64,000 nucleotides of DNA from Aurelia coerulea (lineage: Eukaryota; Cnidaria; Scyphozoa; Semaeostomeae; Ulmaridae), in NCBI GenBank assembly GCA_039566865.1, contig CM076943.1, positions 17,105,501 through 17,169,500 on the forward strand, written 5' to 3'. The notes beneath the pieces were generated by a model, which searched no databases, was not told where the DNA came from, and saw only the letters and a program-made list of their open reading frames with translations. The position numbers and the translations under genes were made by a program. How positions within the stretch are numbered: the stretch's first letter is position 1; each line of letters begins with the position of its first letter. Below are positions 1-10,862 of this stretch, piece after piece.

Positions 1-15
1 ACGAGTGAGATATAC

Positions 16-740
16 ATGGAATGGTACCACTCAGATGATATAATCATACCAAAACACTTAATACCGAAACAATCGAAGAATGATATCAAAGAAGAATTCA
101 CAATAAAACTCAAACTTGCAAAAGAAAAGATGAAATATGAGTCTGAAATAATGAGCATCAGAAGCAAGAAATATGCGAGGAAATTCAAAGCAGTTGACTC
201 AGAGATAGAAGATAAAATCCTCGTTGCCACACTTGAAAACCATCTAAAGAGAAAATGTTTACTAGACGCATGGAATGAGGAGTATAAAGTGCAAGAAAAG
301 CGTTCACTCAATATTTGGAAACTGAAAAAAAATTTTATCACGAGAAAATCTTATATACACAACGAAAGCGCCAAAAATGCAGGCACGATGTCATATGCAA
401 GAGGAGAAACAGCGGTTAGTAATCAGAGGGAAGTTAAAACAGATCAAATCGTAAGGCCAAAGAAGAGGAGAAACAACTCTTCTAGGAAGAAAGCCCAGAG
501 GGCGAACAGTTTTACCCCGGAATCCAGCGTCCAAAACAACAAATACAGTCCCTATAACAGCAGACACGAAATAGAAAGGGAATATTTACATGAAATGGAT
601 GAGATGATCAGGTGTGAGGAAAAGAACATAACTTTTAATAAAACAAAATTGGACAAACTGACAAAGCATTTGGAGAGGTTGAACGATGAAGACTTCAAGT
701 CAGCCACTGTAGAAAAAGAAACTAAAAGAGACAATGAAAT
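16..740 (+). pseudogene. Charged coiled-coil ORF of a Penelope-like element, interrupted at its 3' end
   Basis: This is an open frame of about 240 codons, very rich in Lys, Glu and Arg, with heptad-like helical stretches (residues about 20-110 and 185-235) and a basic block near residue 150 (PKKRRNNSSRKK). The segment EREYLHEMDEMI resembles EHEYMAEMEKMI in the minus-strand fragment at 2287-2625. Both are followed by the tag IPIPI plus lysines, so they belong to one repeat family. The last eight or so codons before the stop at 762 come from the inverted repeat of the element inserted at 735, so the native reading frame is cut there and appears to resume near 1338. No reverse transcriptase lies between it and the GIY-YIG part at 1620-1939, so the copy is probably internally deleted. 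The assignment to a PLE rests on that downstream domain and is an inference. Confidence 0.45.
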
Positions 741-1337
741 AAGCACGACGTTTCGAGCATAGCCCGTTATCAAGCAAAGAAATATTAGTAGAACCGACAC
801 TAATCAAGCTAAAAGAACGGCAGATTCGAAGGATAAGAATAGTAATCAAGGGAATCGATGTGACGTAGAGAGGACTGAGAATAAAAAAGAGATGTAGGAA
901 TAAACTTGTGATAAATAGAATGTTATTGGAGATATGTAAATTGTTTGTTGAGTCCTGAAGGGTACAATGTTCCAAGTTTAAAAATGATCCGTTTCTCCAA
1001 TGTTTTTCTTTTATTGCTTTCTGTAGATGCATATAGGAGGCCGAGAATTGACATATCATCTGTAGAATGGTTTGGTAGGTTGAAATGGTGTGAAATGTTG
1101 CTGTCCGGATCGTGTTCGTGCTGTTCTTCTAAATGTGTCTTGTTTCTAACATTCCTCAAATGTTCGCCGAATCTGTTGTTGATTTGTCTTGACGTCTCTC
1201 CAATATACAGAATGTTGCATTTGGTGCATGTAATGCAATAAACGACGGTCGGTCGTGTCGGTGTCGGTTAAGTGTCGGTTCTACTAATATTTCTTTGCTT
1301 GATAACGGGCTATGCTCGAAACGTCGTGCTTATTTCA
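735..1337 (-). mobile_element. Nested Penelope-like fragment with 67-bp perfect inverted ends
   Basis: Positions 735-801 and 1271-1337 are perfect inverted copies of each other. They contain GCTCGAAACGTCGTGC, a terminal motif also present in the palindrome at 13639-13742. Between them the minus strand carries a GIY-YIG endonuclease tail. The insertion splits the older PLE-like frame (16-740 and 1338-1939). PLEs are known to integrate with inverted or partial terminal repeats, which fits. A hairpin CGGGC-tat-GCTCG followed by AAACGTC in the ends looks like a decayed hammerhead stem II, but the CTGATGA box is degenerate. Confidence 0.6.
923..1260 (-). pseudogene. GIY-YIG endonuclease C-terminus of a Penelope-like retroelement (fragment)
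   Basis: The minus strand reads VVYCITCTKCNILYIGETS, then RFGEHLRNVRNK, HFNLPNH and KRKTLEKRIIFKLGTLYP, ending in a stop just before 923. The CxxC pair, the YIGET signature, the basic RFGEHLR helix and the terminal LE..IIFKLGTL..GLN block are the usual C-terminus of canonical (C-terminal GIY-YIG) PLEs of the Neptune/Poseidon type. Only this last 110 or so residues remain. The reverse transcriptase is absent, so this is a 5'-truncated dead copy. It lies between the 67-bp inverted ends at 735 and 1337. Confidence 0.75.
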
Positions 1338-1939
1338 ATTCGCACCAAAGTGCTTATATTTTACTTTATTTACTTGTTTATCATTGTACAATTGCACTAC
1401 ACGCAAAAAGAAGATTTTTTAAAAGAGACAATACAGACGATATATCCTTTAATAAGGAATTGGACTTGGATCATACGCCAGAAAATAAAACTAATGAAAT
1501 TAGCTATCTTAAAGACAACACATGTAAGTCTAAGTTTCCTCCTACATCTAAAATCCCGATACCTATAGCTAAAAAGAAAGGTATACGACGAAAGATTGAG
1601 TTTAACATTACCTGATATATTTGGAACATAAAATGCGATATATCGTGCAAGAGCAAAAACGTTGTTTACTTTTTATTATGCAATTTGTGTCATGAAAAAG
1701 TCAGTTATATTGGTCAAACGACAAACTTTCGCCTCCGCATGAACAACCACATTTCAGAGTCACGGTCTGGAGTCTCGTCGTGCATCTTTCCAAGACATGT
1801 TTTTCAATGTGGAAATAAACATAATAACTTGAAAGAACCGTTTTTCAAAGTCTTTGCGTTCATGTCATTAAGTTCCTCAAAATTACTGACCATCTATGAA
1901 AAAAAACTATTCAAAGCAGGACACTCAATCCTCAATTGA
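1338..1939 (+). pseudogene. Second PLE-type GIY-YIG tail, broken by a stop
   Basis: The frame continues from the interrupted element at 16-740. A charged linker ends SKIPIPIAKKKG...EFNIT and a stop at 1613-1615. In the same frame the sequence then gives KCDISCKSKNVVYFLLCNLC, SYIGQTTNFRLRMNNH and LTIYEKKLFKAGHSILN, with a stop at 1937-1939. The cysteine-rich lead-in, YIGQT and R.R..NH residues identify a GIY-YIG nuclease of a PLE family different from the one at 923-1260. The catalytic Tyr, Gly and Arg positions look present, but the internal stop and the missing RT make it non-functional. A hammerhead-like motif follows 93 bases downstream in the same orientation. Confidence 0.6.
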
Positions 1940-2031
1940 CACATTAACTTAACACTATTCTCACTCGTCTGTTATTACGCAAACATATTAATCTCAGTAT
2001 TATTATAAGAATTTCAATTCAGTTTGTCAGT

Positions 2032-2071
2032 CACACTCTGAGATAGTAATGACTTGAAAGGCCTTAGTGTG
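2032..2071 (+). ncRNA. Degenerate hammerhead ribozyme motif downstream of PLE GIY-YIG ORF
   Basis: Outer arms CACACT (2032-2037) and AGTGTG (2066-2071) are complementary, as for stem I. Inside are CTGAGA, a short AGT-aatg-ACT hairpin and GAAAGGCC. The layout is that of a type I hammerhead, but the CTGANGA box and the stem II junction are imperfect. The motif at 36396-36436 (minus) shares the same stem I, GGCC and spacing, which supports common descent. It is probably catalytically dead. Confidence 0.35.
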
Positions 2072-2174
2072 CTAAAAAACATCAAATTTTTGTCTATTTC
2101 TCGTTCGTTCTTCATCCGCACTTATAGTATCCATTTTAAGAAGAAGGCTTTAACAAATGACAACTCGTTTCTTT

Positions 2175-2213
2175 TGCGACTAGTTTCGTCTGTTCATGCA
2201 GACTCTTCAGGCT
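2175..2213 (-). ncRNA. Type I hammerhead ribozyme candidate
   Basis: Read on the minus strand: CTGAAGA (2210-2204), stem II GTCTG-catgaa-CAGAC, GAAAC (2187-2183), a two-base minimal stem III loop TA, then GTC as the cleavage triplet, flanked by GC/GC at the base of stem I. All invariant core positions of a hammerhead are met. Stem I is short, with a weak A/T extension. It lies about 75 bases downstream of the minus-strand PLE-like ORF fragment (2287-2625) in the same orientation. Confidence 0.6.
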
Positions 2214-2286
2214 AAATGATATACTTTTACTGCAGCTCTTAATTTTTATAAAGCTCGTCTATTCATATGACGTAAGATATTTCATT

Positions 2287-2625
2287 CTATTTGATGTCAA
2301 ATATCAGTTTGTATTTAACCTTGTTTTTCTTTTTAATTGGTATAGGAATTTGCGATTTGAATTTGTTATTTATATTCTCCTCTTTAGGTTTGTTTATTTT
2401 AATTGTATTGCTACTGATTCTAGAGTTAGGTACATAATTACAAGAGGCTTTTTTAGTATTAAAATTGTTATTGCAAAGCTTAAGTTTAAGTTTGTGTATT
2501 TCTATTCCGACTTTCTTCATTCTTGCATCCTTGAAATATTTTCTATTCTCTTTTGCATTAATCATTTTTTCCATCTCAGCCATGTATTCATGTTCGAGTT
2601 CCTTTAAACTTTCTACTTGTATTTG
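2287..2625 (-). pseudogene. Penelope-like coiled-coil ORF fragment, second copy
   Basis: On the minus strand the peptide begins near VESLKELEHEYMAEMEKMI, continues as a Lys/Asn-rich coiled coil and ends SQIPIPIKKKNK...LIFDIK with a stop at 2287. It matches the family at 16-740 and 1338-1615 in the EHEYMAEMEKMI segment and in the IPIPI-lysine tag. The open frame runs further upstream only because the AT repeat (2629-2667) is translatable, so that part should not be counted. It is a fragment without RT or nuclease. Confidence 0.45.

Positions 2626-2628
<3 letters not shown>

Positions 2629-2667
<39 letters not shown>
2629..2667. repeat. TA dinucleotide microsatellite
   Basis: About 19 TA units sit at the junction between the PLE fragment and the inverted repeat that begins at 2664. 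Similar short TA or GACATATA runs mark the boundaries of the 1-kb repeat units that follow. Confidence 0.9.
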
Positions 2668-2668
<1 letters not shown>

Positions 2669-2830
2669 TCGAAACACAAAATATCAACAAATCAAGTATC
2701 ATGTAATCACTGTAGCCTGAAGAGTCCGCTTGAACGGACGAAACTAGTTGCGAGAATTTATAAATAGAATTATTAATATTTAGTGAGTCTCAAGTGGCTT
2801 GTTGATATTTTGTGTTTCGACCTATATCTT
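2664..2830. repeat. Inverted repeat enclosing a hammerhead motif
   Basis: A roughly 30-bp sequence at 2664-2695 beginning TAGGTCGAAACAC is repeated inverted at about 2797-2825. The hammerhead candidate at 2715-2751 lies between the two arms. The arrangement looks like a very short ribozyme-bearing insertion, possibly two PLE pseudo-LTR ends in opposite orientation. Confidence 0.5.
2715..2751 (+). ncRNA. Type I hammerhead ribozyme candidate
   Basis: CTGAAGA (2717-2723), stem II GTCCG-cttgaa-CGGAC, GAAAC (2740-2744), loop TA, then GTT and a GC/GC stem I base. Stem II differs from that of the copy at 2175-2213 by a compensatory change (U-A to C-G), the kind of covariation expected of a conserved RNA fold. 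GUU is a permissible but slower cleavage triplet than GUC. Confidence 0.6.
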
Positions 2831-5800
2831 ACGGTACCTGGACACTTTTCGTTTCGACCTATATATATATATATATAGGTATAGTACCAAGAATCAGGAA
2901 TGTTGTAACAATAGGCATTATTTATGAAGATAATCGAAACAATCAGCGAAGCATTTGAGATATTTTTTATAGGCATTGTTAATGTGTACAATCAAAACAG
3001 TTCAGAGATCTTTTGGGCTAACAATCAAATTTGGCGTAGTTACCGATTCATATTTCCTCGCTAAGGCTAATTACTTCTTGCTCCTAACATTAATCGAGCT
3101 GCCAACTCGTTACAAGGCAATTTTCAAAAATTTGACCTCTTTGACCTCGCACACTGTCCTTACTGTTTGAAATCTTCGATATGGATAGCTGTTGCCAAGG
3201 GAACCAACAAACCCATATAATACTATCAAGAAACAAGTGTGGCACTGTTATAGTGGCAACTCGTGTCAGGATAAAGTAAACAATTTGTCAATACAATATT
3301 GTCGGCCATCCTTCAGTTCTACTCAGAGCAGTAGGAAGCATCTTAAACTTGGAGGGGCATGGCAATTTGGGCATTTTAATATACATCAGATTTTCGACGG
3401 GAAAAATGTTATATATAGAAGAAAATAGTATGAATGCTGATAGATATACGATTTCCTTCGCAATGAAACAAAATGAGAAGCAAACAACCAAATCAAGAAG
3501 TAAATAGTAACATAATTAAACTACTTTCTGTCCGCATTGGTCTTTAAAAGGGGCACATCCTGAGACAAAAATTACACCTTTTGGTTTGTTGCAAAATCTT
3601 GGGGAGCACGTGCCCCCTGTGTCCCACTAGTTTCTACGTCTCTGGACTCTCGCTACATCTAATGTAATAAATCTGATGCATATAACGAAATCTGATCTGC
3701 TTCATCAAGTGGGCTCGTTATTAGCCTACATCCATTTCGATATGAATTAAATCGTGCATTGCAATTGCAAATAGATATTGTATTACTTTGAGGCAAGCTA
3801 TGTGCATGATCTCATTCTTCAAACATGGCTAATGGGTCCTTTAGTTATGTTTGAAGAATGAAAACATTATGGAGGGGCTTTTGCTCCAACCGGAAGGAAT
3901 ACACCTATATAGACATATATATATAGACATATAGATAGGTACATAGGAATCAGGAATGTTGTAACAATGGACACTATTTGTGCACACAATCGAAACAATC
4001 AGCAAAGCATCTAAGATATTTATAGGCATTGTTAATGTATACAATCAAAACAATTCTGATATGTTTGGGCCAACAATGAATTTTGGCGTAGTTGCCAATT
4101 CACATTTCCTCATTAAGGCTAATTATTACTACTTGCTCCTAACATTAATCCAGCTGCCAACTCATAACAAGGCAATCTTCAAAATTTGACCTCTTTGACC
4201 TGGCACACTGCCCTTACTGTTTGAATCTTCAATATCAATAACTGTTAGGAAGGGAAGCTACCAACCCATAAAATACTATCAAGAAACAAATGTGGCACTG
4301 TTGTAGTGGCAATTATTGTCTGAGTAAAGTAAACACCTTGTCAGTATCGTCGGCTATCCTTTAGTTTCACTCAGGGCAGTAGGAAGCATCTTAAACTTGG
4401 AGGAGCACAGCATTTCAATGGCACTTTATATCCGATTTCCTTCACAATGAAACAAAGCGAGAAGTAAACATTTACTAAATCATGAAGTGAATAATAGCAA
4501 AATTAAACGACTTTCTGTCCGCATCGGTCTACAAAAGGGGCATCTTCTGAGATAAAAAGAGCACTTTTTGGTTTATTGCAAAATCTGGGGGGGCATATTC
4601 CGCCAGTGCCCCCGGTTCCTACATCTCTGGTTTCGCTACATCTAAATGTAATAGTTCTGATGCATATCAAGAAATATGGTCTGCTTCATCAAGTGTGCTT
4701 TTTTGGGCATTGCCGTTTCAATATAAACTAAATCGTGCATTAAACAGTTGCAATTGCAAATAAATATTCTATTATTTTGAGGCAAGCTGCGTGCATGATC
4801 TCATTCTTCAAACATGGCTAATGGGGGCCTTTAATTATGTTTAAAGAACGAAAACATTGTGGAGGGGCTTTGCTCCAACCGGAAGGAATACACCTACCTA
4901 CCTACATAGGCACATAGGAATCAGGAATGTTGTAACAATAGGCATTATTTATGCACACAATCGAAACAATCATCGAAGCATCTGAGATATTTACAGGCAT
5001 TGTTAATGTGTACAATCAAAACAATAAAGAGATCTTTTGGGCTAACAATCAAATTTGGCGTAGTTGCCAATTCACATTTCCTCGTTAAGGCTAATTACCT
5101 CTTGCTCCTAGCATTAATGGAGCTGTCACTTCATTACAAGGCAGTTTTCAAAATTTCACCTCTTTGACCTGGCACACTGCCCTTACTGTTTGAAAAATCT
5201 TCAGAAACGAGTATGCAACTGTTATAGTGGCAACTCTTATCAGGATAAAGTAAATATTTTGTCAATATTGTCGGCTATGGGGCAACAGGAAGAATCTTAA
5301 ACTTAGAGGGGCACGGCATTTCAATGGCACTTTTTTCGTAAGAAGAGCATTTAATATACATCAGATTTTTGACGGTAAAAATGTGATACATAAAAGAAGA
5401 AATAGTATGAATGCTGAAGGATATTCGATTTCCTTCACAATGAAACAAAGTGAGAAGTAAACATAACTAAACCACAAAGTAAATAATAACATAATTTAAG
5501 TACTTTCTGTCCGCATTGGTCTTTGAAAGGGGCACACCCTGAGACAAAAAGGGCACCTTTTAAAACAAAAAGGGCACCTTTCGGTTTGTTGCAAAATCTT
5601 GGGGGGCACGTGCCACCAGTGCCTCCGGTTCCCTACGTCTTTGGACTCCCGCTACATCTAATGTCATTGTTCTGATGCATTTCAAGGAGTCTGGTCTGCT
5701 TCATCAAGTGGGCTCGTTATTGGGCTACAGCCATTTCGTTATGAACTAAATCGTGCATTGCAATTGCAAATAGAAATTCTATTTCTTTGAGGCAGCTATA

Positions 5801-6416
5801 TGCATGATGTCATTTTTCAAACATGGCTAATGGGGCCTTTAATTATGTTTGAAGAATGAAAACATTATGGAGGGGCTTTTGCTCCAACCGGAAGGAATAC
5901 ACCTATATATATCCTATATATATAGGTAAAGTACCAGGAATCACGAATGTTGTAACAATAGGCATTATTTATGAAGATCATTCAAACAATCAGCGAAGCA
6001 TTTGAGATATTTTTTATAGGCATTGTTAATGTGTACAATCAAAACAGTTCAGAGATCTTTTGGGCTAACAATCAAATTTGGCGTAGTTACCGATTCATAT
6101 TTCCTCGTTAAGGCTAATTACTTCTTGCTCCTAACATTAATCGAGCTGCCAACTCGTTACAATGCAATTTTCAAAATTTGACCGCTTTGACCTAGCACAC
6201 TGCCGTTATTGTTTGAAATCTTTGATATAGATAACTGTTGCCAAGGGAACCAAAGAACCCATATAATACTATCAAAAAACAAGTGTGGCACTGTTATAGT
6301 GGCATCTCGTGTCAGGATAAAGTAAAAAATTTGTCAATACAATATTGTAGGCCATCCTTCAGTTCTACTCAGAGCAGTAGGAAGCATCTTAAACTTGGAG
6401 GGGCACGGCAATTTAA

Positions 6417-7590
6417 CCCTATTTTAACCGGGGGGGGCGTTTTTTGCCCCCCCTATCGGATTTTTTTTGATAGCTCCCAAACGATGTCACTTACAATGCT
6501 GAAACTCTTTGACTTTTCCTAAAATTTAGTTGGCAATCAGAAAATAGAAATTTCAATGCCTATTGTTTGACCACGTGACCACCACATGCCCATATTTGGA
6601 GATTGGTCACAAAAAATTCTTTAAAACGGCTCTAATTTATTCCTTTGTTACTAAATCTCAACAATATATATACAATCACAGGTAACGGGGAAAAATTTGT
6701 ATAAAAGTAACAAGTACCTCCATCTATACTTCAGTGTTTACCAAATTTTCCAATTTGTCTTGATTCGTTTAGGCCAACCACGACAATGTTTGTGATCCAA
6801 AGAGTTCCGGTTTCCACTCAAAATAAAAAACCGAAAATCTTTGTGTCGTGGTTGGCCTAAACGAATCTAGACAAAATTAGCAAATTTGGTAAACACTGAA
6901 GTATAGATGGAGGTACTTGCCTGCTGTTACTTTTATACAAATTTTTCCCCGTTACCTGTGATACCATTCGATTTGTATCGATGAGTACTTTCATTTGACA
7001 TATAATTTATTCATATTTGCTGACATCAGCAGTTTATTATTTCTATGACGTCATCAATCTTTATGACGTCATATTCCTAATGAATGATTAATTTTTCATG
7101 CAAAACTGATGGAATTACCTCAAATATCGATGAAGGTACTTTATTTCACCAATAATATGCGAAATTAATGGTTTTAAATCATAATTATTGAGCTAACAAT
7201 TTCGCATTGAATCAAATTTTCATTATTTAATTAGTTAATTTATTAGAAACCATAAATATCCGTATGAAACCATATGAAACTACAAATTAATGATATCAAG
7301 CAGGTATTTGGATGGTTTTTTGCCAATTTTATTTAGCTATTTGCTAATAATGGGCCCTTTTCTGCAAATAGCTCGATTTTGTCAAAATTTGCATTATTTT
7401 TGGTTGCCTAGCAACCAATCACGTGATTATTGATTGATTGGTGCTATTTTTAGATTCTCCTTTGTTCAATTATGACACAGTGCAAGTTTCATTGTCATAG
7501 CTGTTATACTTGCGGAGAAAAATAGGGGGGGGGGGGGCGAAAAACGCCCCCCGGTAGAAAATCACTTTTTTTTACTCGGTTAAAATAGGG
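6417..7590. mobile_element. Non-autonomous TTAA-target element (piggyBac-like TSD)
   Basis: Its ends are inverted copies, CCCTATTTTAACCG at 6417 and CGGTTAAAATAGGG ending at 7590, each followed inward by G/C runs. It is flanked by TTAA on both sides (6413-6416 and 7591-7594). Sister repeat units at about 8652 and 12388 keep the uninterrupted target CAATTTAAAGG, so the insertion point and duplication can be read directly. A 4-bp TTAA duplication and CCC-starting TIRs are typical of piggyBac-type elements. There is no transposase; the 1174-bp interior is AT-rich and holds a nested palindrome. Confidence 0.8.
6675..6962. mobile_element. Nested palindromic MITE
   Basis: ATCACAGGTAACGGGG at the left end is matched by its reverse complement at the right end. 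The arms of about 130 bp are close inverted copies around a short centre. A half-copy of the same family is visible at about 35316-35405 inside an intron of the ZP gene. No coding capacity. Confidence 0.7.
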
Positions 7591-10384
7591 TTAAAGGCAC
7601 TTTTTTTTGTAAGAATGGCACTGTAATGTACAACAGATTTTTGACGAGAAAAATGTGATATATAGAAGGAAATAGTATGAGTGTTGATAGATATCCAATT
7701 TCCTTCACAATGAAACAAAGTGAGAAGTAAACATAACTAAATCACGAAGTAAATAATAACATAATTAAGCCACTATCTCTCCACATTGGTCTTTAAAAGG
7801 GGCACATCCTGAGACAAAAAGGGCACCTTTTGGTTTGTTGCAAAATCTTGGGGGGGGGCACGTGCCACGAGTGCCTCCGGTTCCCTACGTCTTTGGACTC
7901 TCGCTACATCTAATGTAATAGTTCTGATGCATATCAAGAAATCTGGTCTACTTCATCAAGTGGGCTCGTTACTAGGCTACAGCCATTTCGATATGAACTA
8001 AATTGTGCATTGCAATTGCAAAATATATTCTATTACTTTGAGGCAAGCTATGTGCATGATCTCATTCTTCAAACATGGCTAATTGGGGCCTTTAATTATG
8101 TTTGAAGAATGAAAACATTATGGAGGGGCTTTTGCTCCAACCGGAAGGAATACACCTATATATATAGATATAGTACCAGGAATCAGGAATGTTGTAACAA
8201 TAGGCATTATTTATGAAGATAGCCGAAACAATCAGCGAAGCATTTGAGATATTCATAGGCATTGTTAATGTGTACAATGAAAACAATTCTGAGATCTTTT
8301 GGGCTAACAATCCAATATGGCGTAGTTGCCAACTGACATTTCCTCGTTAAGGCTAATTACTTCTTGCTCCTAACATTAATCGAGCTGCCAACTCGTTACA
8401 AGGCAATTTTCAAAATTTGACCTCTTTGGCCTGGCACACTGCCCTTACTGTTTAAAATCTTCGATATAGATAGCTGTTGCCAAGGGAACCAACAAACCCA
8501 TATAATACTATCAAGAAACAAGTGTGGCACTGTTATAGTGGCAAATCTTATCAGGATAGGGTAAAAAAATTTGTCAATATTTTCGGCCACGGGCCATCCT
8601 TCAGTTTTACTCAGAGCAGTAGGAAGCATCCTCAACATGGAGGGGCACTGCAATTTAAAGGCACTTTTGTCGTAAGAATGGCACTACAATATACAACATA
8701 TTTTCTTTGACAGGAAAAATGTGATATATAGAAGAAAATAGTATGAGTGCTGATAGATATCCGATTTCTTTGACAATGAAGCAAAGTGAGAAGTAAACAT
8801 AACTAAATCACGAAGTAAATAATAACATAATAAAACTACTTTCTGTCCGCATTGGTCTTTAAAAGGGGCACATCCTGAGACAAAAAGGGCACCTTTTGGT
8901 TTGTTGCAAAATCTTGGGGGCACGTGCCACGAGTGCATCCGGTTCCCTACGTCGTTGGACTCTCGCTACATCTACTGTAATAGTTCTGATGCATATCAAG
9001 AAATCTGGTCTGCTTCATCAAGTGGGCTCAATATTAGGCTACAGCCATTTTAATATGAACTAAATTGTGCATTGCAATTGCAAATAGATATTGTATTACT
9101 TTGAGGCAAGCTATGTGCATGATATCATTCTTCAAACATGGCTAATGGGGGCCTTTAATTATGTTTGAAGGATGAAAACATTATGGAGGGGCTTTTGCTC
9201 CAACCGGAAGGAATAGCCCTATATAGACATATAGACAGACATATAGACATATAGATAGGTACATAGGAATCAGGAATGTTGTGACAATGGGCATTATTTA
9301 TGGACACAATCGAAACTATCAGCGAAGCATCTGAGATATTTATAGGCATTGTTAATGTATACAATCAAAACAATTCTGATATATTTGGACCAACAATTAA
9401 TTTTGGCGTAGTTGCCAACTCGCATTTCCTCATTAAGGCTAATTACTACTTGCTCCTAACATTAATGGAGCTGCCAACTCATTCCAAGGCAATCTTCAAA
9501 ATTTGACCTCTTTGACCTGGCACACTGCCCGTACTGTTTGAAAAATCTTCAGAAGCAAGTATGACACTCATATGGTGGCAATTCTTGACAGGATAAAGTA
9601 AACAATTTGTCAATATTGTTGGCTTTCCTTTAGTTTCACCTAGGGCAGTAGGAAGAATCTTAAACTTGGAGGGGCACGGCATTTCAATGGCACTTTTTCG
9701 TAAGAATAGCACTTTAATATACATCAGATTTTGACGGTAAAAATGTGATACATAAAAGAAAATAGTATGAATGCTGAAAAATATCCGATCTCCTTCACAA
9801 TGAAACAAAGTGAGAAGTAAACATAACTAAATCACGAAGTAAATAATAACATAATTAAACCACTATCTGTCCACATTGGTCTTTAAAAGGGGCACATCCT
9901 GAAATCCTGAGACAATAAGTGCTCCTTTTGGTCTGTTGCAAAATCTTGGGGGGGCACCAACCTCGTCCCCATGCCCCAAAAGGAGTCTACCGCCAACCTA
10001 TTCAGTCCTAATCAGTACTGACGTAGGAAACTGGCCCTCAGAACCAGGTGGGGGGGGGGGGGGACGTGCCCCCAATGCCCCCGGTTTCCTACATCTTTGG
10101 ACTCTCGCTACATCTAATGTAATAGTTCTGATGCATATCAAGAAATCTGGTCTGCTTCATCAAGTGGGCTCCTTATTAGGCTACAGCCATTTCCATATAA
10201 ACTAAATCATGCATTGCAATTGTAAATAAATATTCTATTACTTTGAGGAGAACTATGTGCATGATCTCAGTCTTCAAACACGGCTAATGGGGGCCTTTAA
10301 TTATGTTTGATGAATTAAAACAATATGGAGGGGCTTTTGCTCCAACCGGAAGGAATAAACCTATATATATAGACATATAGATAT

Positions 10385-10862
10385 AAAGTGAACGATGAAG
10401 AAGATCGACAACATCTACAGAGAGCAGGCATCGAGTTGATCTTTTGCGCTTTTTTTCATTTACTCAGTTATCTGCTTACTAGTTTCGGCCACAAGGCCAT
10501 CATCAGAGCAACTGAAGAATTTTATAAATACAACGGTTTTTATAGAGAAAAATTTAATCAACTATAAGGAATGTCCATTTAAGGCTAATTTAATAAGTTC
10601 TCGGACCCAGTATACTCTGGTCCGTTTGTTCTAAATCGTCAGATCTGTTTTGCTCAGTAGACAGCCTCCTCCTCAGTTTCTAGCCATCTCAGGTCGCTAC
10701 CCTTCGCAGTGGATCAGTGTCCTATTGTTGTTGTGTCATTCGTTGCTTGTTGCGTAAATCTATGTTGTTGCTGTTGTTGTTGCTATTGTTGTTTGACGTA
10801 TGTCGTTTGATTTCACGTAAGATTGATTTCGTTGTTTTCTCAAGTTTTGTGGTGTTGATGTT
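10385..10862 (-). mobile_element. Penelope-like 3'-end fragment with hammerhead, inserted between repeat units 6 and 7
   Basis: This roughly 475-bp block is absent from the other unit junctions. On the minus strand it starts with a short frame ending in Asn/Thr/Gln-rich codons, followed by an AT-rich 3' UTR, then the hammerhead at 10517-10466. The order (coding tail, UTR, ribozyme) is that expected for the 3' terminal region of PLEs, which carry hammerheads in their pseudo-LTRs. Family membership is inferred from this order, since no RT or nuclease domain is present. Confidence 0.55.
10465..10517 (-). ncRNA. Type I hammerhead ribozyme, near-canonical
   Basis: On the minus strand: CTGATGA (10506-10500), one extra base, stem II GGCC-ttgt-GGCC, GAAAC (10486-10482), a minimal stem III loop TA, then GTA as the cleavage triplet (cut after 10477). 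Stem I pairs TGCT (10510-10507) with AGCA (10476-10473). After a small internal loop an outer helix pairs CTTCAGT (10517-10511) with ACTGAG (10468-10463). An interrupted stem I is what natural hammerheads use for the loop contact that speeds cleavage. The whole core is intact, so activity is plausible. The unpaired T between CTGATGA and stem II is the one irregularity. Confidence 0.75.

Noticed and set aside
945..1241. Plus-strand 98-codon ORF with hydrophobic N-terminus
   Set aside because: It is the antisense shadow of the GIY-YIG fragment on the minus strand.
2664..2690. CGAAAC at 2668 as a further hammerhead
   Set aside because: No CTGANGA box lies upstream, only the TA microsatellite, so there is no ribozyme core.
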